A DNA stretch of 64,000 nt from Tribonema minus (taxonomy: Eukaryota > Sar > Xanthophyceae > Tribonematales > Tribonemataceae), in contig JAFCMP010000479.1 of the NCBI GenBank assembly GCA_017506865.1, positions 558,001 to 622,000 on the forward strand. Direction: 5' to 3'. A program made the position numbers and the translations under genes. The notes beneath the pieces were generated by a model, which saw only the letters and a list, made by a program, of their open reading frames with translations, had not been told where the DNA came from and did no database searches. Numbering within the stretch: the first letter of the stretch is position 1; each line of letters begins with the position of its first letter. Of the stretch, positions 57,710 to 64,000 are shown in pieces.

Positions 57710-59060
57710 ATTGATTTGCAAATAATGGCAGCGTAGTGCTTGTTGCACTTGTCCCCTCACATGCCATCATGTATGGCCGTGGGGGCAGTGACGCTTAGCA
57801 GATGATCCCCTGTGCAACACTGCATTGTATTGATGCTGCTTGTCGCACATGTGCCCTCACATGCCGTCCTATGTGGCGGTAGGGGCAGCGATGCTAAGCA
57901 TTTCCCTCTTCCACTCATTGTCCCTCAATGACCGTCTCTGACAGTCTGTGACAGACTGGGTGCTTGTTGCACATGTGCTCTCACATACCATTCTGTATGG
58001 CCGTAGCGGCGGCAAGTCTTAGCATGATCCCATGTGCATAGCCACTTTGAAGTATCTTATCTCATTGGCACAGTGGCGGATTGTTGCACGCATGCCCTTT
58101 CAGATTCTGAAGCCATTATGTATGGCCGTACAACTTGAAGCAGCAACGCTTAGCATTTTCCTCTGTAACGATCATCAATATATGGCAAATGGATGCGTGT
58201 TGCACACCCCCTTTCCTATGCCATTCTATTTGGCTATAGGCTGCGGGGCAGCGACACCTAGCATAATGATTCGCCTCTCCAACCACTACAATGATGCGTG
58301 GCAGAGTTGGTGCTTGCTGCACCTGACATTGTCTCTGAGTCAGATGCCATCGTGTATGGCCGTTGGGGCAGCAATGCTTAGCATTTTCATTCGCAATCTT
58401 GATCATTGAATGCCACTCTTAGACTACAACTCAAGTTAGACTATCACTGACAGTGGGCGCTTGTGGCACTTGTCCCCTCACATGCCATCATGTATGCCGT
58501 AGGGGCAGCAACGGTTGCATTTTCCTGTGCCAAACTGTAACGGTATCTTTAAGTGCACGGCAGAGTACTCGCTTGCTGGACATGACACGATCCCTCCGCG
58601 ACTAGTTGAGCCTCAGAGTCTGGTTCAGAGCCATTTGGTATGATGACAAGGGCAACTACTGCAATGCTCAGCTTTTCCTCTACAGCAGCGATAATCATTT
58701 TGTTGGAAGAGCGAGTGCTTATTATTGCGCACTGTAGTATGTCCCCTCGCATGCCATTCTGTATGGCAATCGGGGCGGCGAGGCTCACCGGTATCATTCA
58801 ATGCCCGCATCTAAGTAGATGGTTGAGTGGGTATTATTGCACACATCTCCCTGGAAGCCATTATGCGTGGCCCATGGCCTGGGTCAGCAACGTAACGGTT
58901 TAGCAATTCCCTTGCACATATTGACATTCAACGCAGACACTCGGAGTGGCCGCTTGTTGCACAGGGTCGTAAGGGGCAGCAATGCTTAGCAAATTACTCG
59001 TCACAACGGCAATTTGGGGTCTTGAGTGGAGCTTGTGCACACTGACAGGTCCCCTCGCAT
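57710..59060. repeat. Degenerate minisatellite, units about 120-160 bp
   Basis: Each unit has gcttgttgcacatgt, cccctcacatgccatc, tgtatggccgt and gcagcaatgcttagcatttt. Units are diverged and irregularly spaced. No gene lies within. Confidence 0.75.
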
Positions 59061-59340
59061 ACCATCCTGTGCGGTCGTAAGTGAGACGGTGGTGGTTATA
59101 ATCGAGACTGTGCTTACTTGGGGGAGCCATTTGGTCTGTTGGGCTGGTATCAGGGCCAGCTTCCGTGCTTGTCTCTCAGTCTCCAAGGATCCCAGTACTG
59201 CTGATCAGAACAACTGAAACTTCCCCAGGCCCCAAGTTGGTGACTGACACCCTACCTTGTTCACGGCACTTGCCCTGAGCCATGCCTGGAGGTTATCACA
59301 GGCAGCATGAAGTTGGTGTCACCGGACATCACCGAATGTA

Positions 59341-60157
59341 CCGTAAAGTACCGGGTAAACAGCCGCCTAGCGGTATACAGCCCCTGCGCTGTTAAAAGAC
59401 CCGCGGGTCTTATAGCACCAGGGGTCACTGCCACCTTGAGCCCCCCCTACATGGTAAAAGATCCGGGGGTCTTTTGCCACGTGATGCTTTTGTCATTAGC
59501 TATGTCCATGTCACTACAATCATGCTCAAAGTACCATGAATGACGTATGTTGACGGGTGTGTATGTTTCATCACTGGGCCTCAGCACATGCTGTCCTAAA
59601 ATGCAGACATGTCATACTAGTTTTATAGGACAACATAGGCTGCAAACCGCAACCCACAAGCCCTCTTTAAGTTGTTGAAGTTTTGTTTTCGAGGTGGAAA
59701 AGCGAAGAGAGACCACGCTACGATGGACCCGACCTCATGATTCTGCTGTAGGCTGTAACTGAGTTGCAGCCTTTGCTTGACTTGTCAGGCATGCGCCCGA
59801 GAGGGCCATCCATTGTAACACCACGAAAATAATGCTGGCGCCTGTCTGTGAGCAACTACAGTACGTAGCGTGCCGGTCCTCACGACAGGCACAGGCGTGT
59901 TGAATCCTTTGAAAATCCAAGCGCAGCGCTGCTTGCTATGCTGTGAGTACTCTCTGCGACGATGCAATCGGTTAACAGCCCGTGCATGGCAAACACCCCG
60001 GGTGTTTTGCCAGGCGCAGCTTGCCAGTGCGCATCTGTGCCAGCTTAAGCCCCCCCCTCTTGGTAAACGCCCCCTGCGCTGTAAATGACCCCTGCGTCTA
60101 TGGCACCAGAGCGCTCCGCCAGCCAAGACCCGGGGGTCGTTACCCGGTGCTTTACGG
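59341..60157. mobile_element. MITE with TA target duplication
   Basis: The 817-bp insert begins CCGTAAAGTACCGGGTAA and ends with the inverse TTACCCGGTGCTTTACGG. It is flanked by TA at 59,339-59,340 and 60,158-60,159. The other arm of the host inverted repeat has the same sequence with a single TA (cgacTAcattc, about 56,795-56,805), which is a built-in empty site. Subterminal palindromes such as aaaagacccgcgggtctt recur near both ends. There is no coding capacity. TA use is typical of Stowaway-like, Tc1/mariner-mobilised elements. Confidence 0.85.
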
Positions 60158-60261
60158 TAGTCGATTTTGGCCGGTATCGGTTTGACAACACGGTTGGTTT
60201 GTGTCAACCAACCGACCGACTTTTTTGAAATTTATTTTAACCCGAATCCCGATTGCTCATA

Positions 60262-60966
60262 TAATAGCCCTGCGGGCTGGGGGAGAGTCCTAGGGACGCA
60301 AGCAGATAGAGTGCACCATAGTGCTACAAAAAGCAACAACAGCATGCTAGCCATGCAGACAGGCACACCGTTGTCAATGCAGAGCAGCAGAGGAAGCAGG
60401 GGGCACAGGAGGCGGCACACGTGACAATGTGTGCAATGAAAGAAGTAATATCTTACACAATCCCAGATGCTGGTTGCAAAACAACACGGGAGCATAACCT
60501 TCCCCTAAACTTGTGAGATTTCAAGCGCGAATGTCAGCCACGCTGAGCTGCAGGTAAGCAGCCATTTCGTGCGTTTGAAGGGCTGCGTGACTCCACTGAG
60601 TTCTGTTGTGACTGCTCCACCGCCTGGGGTTATCGCAGGCATAACCACACCCGATGCAGCTTCATTGCACACTGCAGATGTGTATGTTGGCAAGCATGGC
60701 AAAGCAGGTCCTGGAGTTCAGCACACCATGTAACTTTGTATGTCATGGTTGTTGATGCCATATTATGTAGCTTCAAACGCATACACTGTCCAGAGAAATG
60801 CACTTACTCCATGCAGGTTTTATGTCAGTATCAGAAGTGCCACAGTGTGCTATCACGTCCTGCTGTGCCAGCTTGGTCTGCGCCTCAGCTGCTCTCATAC
60901 CACATTATGCTGTTGACACCAGTGCGTTGTTGGTATCATCTGGCCTCATGAAGAATGAATTACGAG
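60262..60966. other. No gene recognised
   Basis: Short ORFs only. The next dispersed repeat starts at about 60,967. Confidence 0.4.
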
Positions 60967-63620
60967 TCTGTGCAAACCTGCATTGAGTGCACCTCAGCAG
61001 CACATGCCTCAAGCAGAGGTGATGTCAACAGCATCTCAGGCGGGAGTGACGGCAGCACAACTTGGTGCGAGCGGAGCGGTCGCAAAATTTAGAAGTCAGG
61101 GCAAGGACACGGCATTTGCTGTGGTGGCACTTCAGTCAGCGGTACCACAGGGCAAGGTCACGGAATTTGCTGTCATTGCACATCAGTCAGGTACTCTGTC
61201 GCCTGCACTAGTATCGCTGTCCCTGCCTGCAGAAACCTCAGCTAAAACTGCAGATACGGGATCTTCTCATGCCATCTTGTCCGCCGCCGCGCTAGCACTG
61301 CTGTCAGCAAAACGCACTAGTGACGCACTGGATTGCAGTCTCGGAGCCATGCCGCTGTGGAAGGCGACAATACCCTGGGCGTCGTTGTGCCAACGCTACT
61401 GGAATGCGATGTTGGTAGCAGCGCGCGAGGCTCAGCAACACTAACTGCTTGCCGGCATGGCAGCACTTCACCGAGCTCAGCACGGGCTGGTGCCTGCAAC
61501 AGCGACGCACCGGGCCGAGAGCAAATGACAGGCGTCGTTGTCAGCTACTCACCGAACATAGCGGTGGCGACTGCTGGTCCGAATGGCTGTGCGCCGGCTG
61601 TAGCGGTGCTGCCTGAAGATCGAGGCAGCAGTGCTCAGTGTTCTGCACGGACTGCAGGTGCCGCGTGTGAGTTCAGCAAATTGTCACGGAAACCAGTGCT
61701 AGCGTTGCACGGCGTGGACGGCAGTGTACTGCTGTCAGAGTCGCTGATCAACGGTTCTGCTGGCAGTGCTCCGCGTTCAACTCCGCTGGTGGAGGGTCAT
61801 GGAAGCATATTCACGTGCTCTGAGCAACACACAGGCTCTACGGATCCACCTGGCGGTCATGGGCAGCAGATCTCAAAGCCACCTGTTAATTGTAGCAGTG
61901 CTCAAAGCTCCATGCAGTTCTTGGACACTGTTGGTGGCCATGGGCAGCAATACCCTCAGCATGGCACCACAAATCGCTGGTCAGCATGGATACTGCCCTT
62001 GGAGCTCAGCATCGCAGGCTAACTGTGGTGGCAACTTATCGGACTTGACGTCGACAGACAGGAGCGATGATGGCAGCGCTGGCGTCTCAACTCAGCTGAC
62101 TGTAGGTCATCACAGCAGTGGACAAGACACTCAGTCTGCTCCATCTGTGAGTCCTGTTGGAGGCGGGAACAGCTGTAAACAGTGCTCAGTGCTGCGGACA
62201 GACGAGTTTGATGGCAGCGGCAACGAGGGCTGTGTGCGGGTTGGAGGAGCCAGTGCTAGTCTCAACGACGAGGCCCTGGGGCACGAAGCAACAGCCCCTA
62301 TGGCGGCCAGGCAAATGGCGGGTGATAGTATCACGGATAACGTCACACAGTTTGCTTGCAGCGGTAGTGGCAATTGCGGCACAACACACATGCCCGAACC
62401 TTTCTGTGGTGGTCAAGTCGGCGTTCAGCCGTGTTCTGCGAAGGTTGCAGGTGCTGCTTGCAAGCATGGCAACACTGCATGCAGCTGCCTAGCACTATCG
62501 GCTACTGGTTCTGCCTGCAGTACACCTGCCTCAGCGCTGTTGACTGGACCTTGCGGCAGTAGTGCACAGTGTTCAGCAAGGGTTGCATGTGCTGCTTGCA
62601 GGCATGGCAGCAACACATGCAGCTCAGGTCCACTATGTTTTGGCTTTGACGGCAGTGCTCTGCCCACTGCGCCGCTGCCCGATCGTCCTGGTGGCACTAC
62701 TCAGCAATCAATTCCCCTGCTGGACACACATGTCAGCAATACTAGGAGAGCCTGGTGCATTTGTCAGGTTCTGCAGGTGCACCTCCATGTTCTGGGCGCT
62801 CCTCAGCACTGTCCTGCGCGACTAATGGTGGTGGTGCTCCGGGCTCGACACAGTGTTCGGACATGGCTGATGGTCATTGGCAGCGCGCCCGGTACAACAC
62901 CCCTGAATTTTTGCGAGCACGGGGGCCATGAACAGAGCTCAGAGCTGCGGGCTGGTTCTTGCAGCACGACATCAGGTCCAGGGTCGCTCAGCCTGGGCAA
63001 CGGCGTCGATGACAGTGCTCAGAGCCTTTTGCAGTGTGCTGACGTGATCGGTGGTCGCCGCGATGCAACGCACAGCACAGAGGCACTTTCTGGCGGTCAA
63101 GCGCATGATACATAGGGTTTGGCGGTGGCTATAGGGGCTGCTGGAGAACCTGGCGTCCATAGGCGGAAAGTGGTGCCGATCACTAGGACTGATGAGAGTA
63201 GCACAGTGCTGACTTCAGGCTTTGCACGGACTGCTGGCATTGCCGGCGGTGACAGTACGACTCGCAGTTCAAGACGGCCGTCTGCCTGGTCACATATGCA
63301 ATGCGAGAGACTCAGGCGCGGTCACAGGCACCAGCATACAGGGTTCAGTGTCGCGGGCAGAGGGAATAAGCAGCAGTGCTCACGGCTCCGCACAGCTTGC
63401 TGACGCCGGTGGTGGCAATGGCGATGGGGTACGTGGTTCAGCATTGCCGCCTGCTGGCGAAACGGGTACGGAAATCTCCCAGTTGGCAGGTGATGGTGGT
63501 GCTCATGATGCTATCAGCACGGAGCCCGACAGTACCATCTGCTGGTGGCAGCACTGCAGACAGTACCGCGCAATCCGCCGTCAACAGTGGTGGTCGCCAC
63601 GATACGGCGTACGGCTCAGC
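60967..63620 (+). repeat. Second copy of the long degenerate-repeat ORF region
   Basis: Matches 6,731-9,420 of LTR element 1 along about 2.65 kb in the same orientation, with many substitutions and indels. The longest open stretches are 61,333-62,022, 61,766-63,115 and 63,222-63,722. The same HGSSAQ/GSNTQ-type units with scattered Cys are visible. No LTR lies next to it, so it is a fragment of a related element or a separate duplication. Confidence 0.8.
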
Positions 63621-64000
63621 GCCGACAATAAGGCGTTCGTTTGCTCACGCACGGTGTGTTGTACTTTTTATTTTGAATTCTTGCTCACAGGGCGCTTAAA
63701 AGCCCCGATGAATGGTATCTAAGCTAGCTTGCTGTACGGAATCTACATGTCATGTGCCAGTCGGAATCTGAAAGTGTCTCAGTGACAGCCACTTGTACTT
63801 ACGAAGGGCAATCTGCCAAGGTGATCAAGAGTTAGGGTTATGCTTCGCCTCGCTATACCAAAATTTCAACCCCATTGATACTGCTGTGAAAGAACGCAGA
63901 AGTGTGCGTAGCCAAAGCAGTCAAAGCATTTGATCAGGCAGATGTCATGCACTCAAGTTATGTGGCAGCATTCATGAAATGGTATGAGCACATGCATGTG
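63621..64000. other. No gene recognised
   Basis: The window ends here with only short ORFs. Confidence 0.4.

Larger units (their letters stand above)
56689..60259. mobile_element. Long-inverted-repeat DNA element with TA ends
   Basis: The ends read TGAGCAATCAGGATTCGGGT (56,689) and, inverted, the same with few changes ending at 60,259. Each is flanked by TA. The arms are about 215 bp: 56,689-56,902 pairs with 60,259 down to about 59,228, the right arm being interrupted by the MITE at 59,341-60,157. A third, inverted terminus ends at 57,515, also next to TA, so a smaller unit 56,689-57,515 can be drawn. No transposase is seen; TA target use suggests a Tc1/mariner-like helper. The interior holds telomere-like repeats and a minisatellite. 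Confidence 0.7.

Overview
The window is nuclear DNA of a eukaryote, most likely a unicellular alga: genes have many spliceosomal introns with GT..AG ends, there is a large Pmp-repeat membrane protein of a type common in marine algae, TTAGGG-type interstitial telomere repeats, and no bacterial operons or ribosome-binding sites. The window does not identify the species. Most of it is transposable elements nested in one another, satellite-like arrays and dispersed repeats. Only a few host-type genes are readable.

Layout. (1) 0.5-16.5 kb: a Fanzor gene (eukaryotic TnpB-like, RNA-guided nuclease family) on the + strand, split by an 11.1-kb LTR element at 2,335-13,457 that landed in one of its introns. 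That element has LTRs, primer site, purine tract and a 4-bp target duplication, and carries a very long degenerate Gly/Ser/Ala/Gln repeat reading region instead of pol. (2) 17 kb: a dispersed repeat carrying a leucine-zipper ORF. (3) 18.8-24.2 kb: a second LTR element with a gag-like region and a captured antisense exon. (4) 25.4-25.6 kb: one ARM-repeat exon. (5) 26.1-34.2 kb, - strand: the best host gene, a signal-peptide protein with about 16 tandem 24-25-residue Pmp-like repeats, each on its own exon, followed by a Cys-rich module and a multi-spanning membrane domain. (6) 34.9-42.5 kb: a third LTR element containing a 2.1-kb hAT-type insertion with an 8-bp duplication. (7) 43.0-45.3 kb: a decayed zinc-ribbon array gene of a kind seen in giant viruses and algae. 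(8) 46-51 kb: tandem arrays, with a 5'-truncated LINE inside a satellite. (9) 53.5-56.6 kb: a rearranged copy of the 17-kb repeat with another truncated LINE. (10) 56.7-60.3 kb: a long-inverted-repeat element with TA ends holding telomere-like DNA, a minisatellite and an 817-bp TA-flanked MITE. (11) 61.0-63.6 kb: a second copy of the long repeat ORF from the first LTR element.

How the parts relate. The mobile elements lie inside each other, so relative order can be read: Fanzor before LTR element 1; LTR element 3 before the hAT; satellite before the LINE at 48.9 kb; 17-kb repeat family before the LINE at 55.5 kb; inverted-repeat element before the MITE. None of the three LTR elements shows a recognisable reverse transcriptase or integrase, so all look non-autonomous. 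The Fanzor gene and the one-repeat-per-exon membrane protein are the most interesting items. All family names come from reading motifs by eye; no database search was possible.
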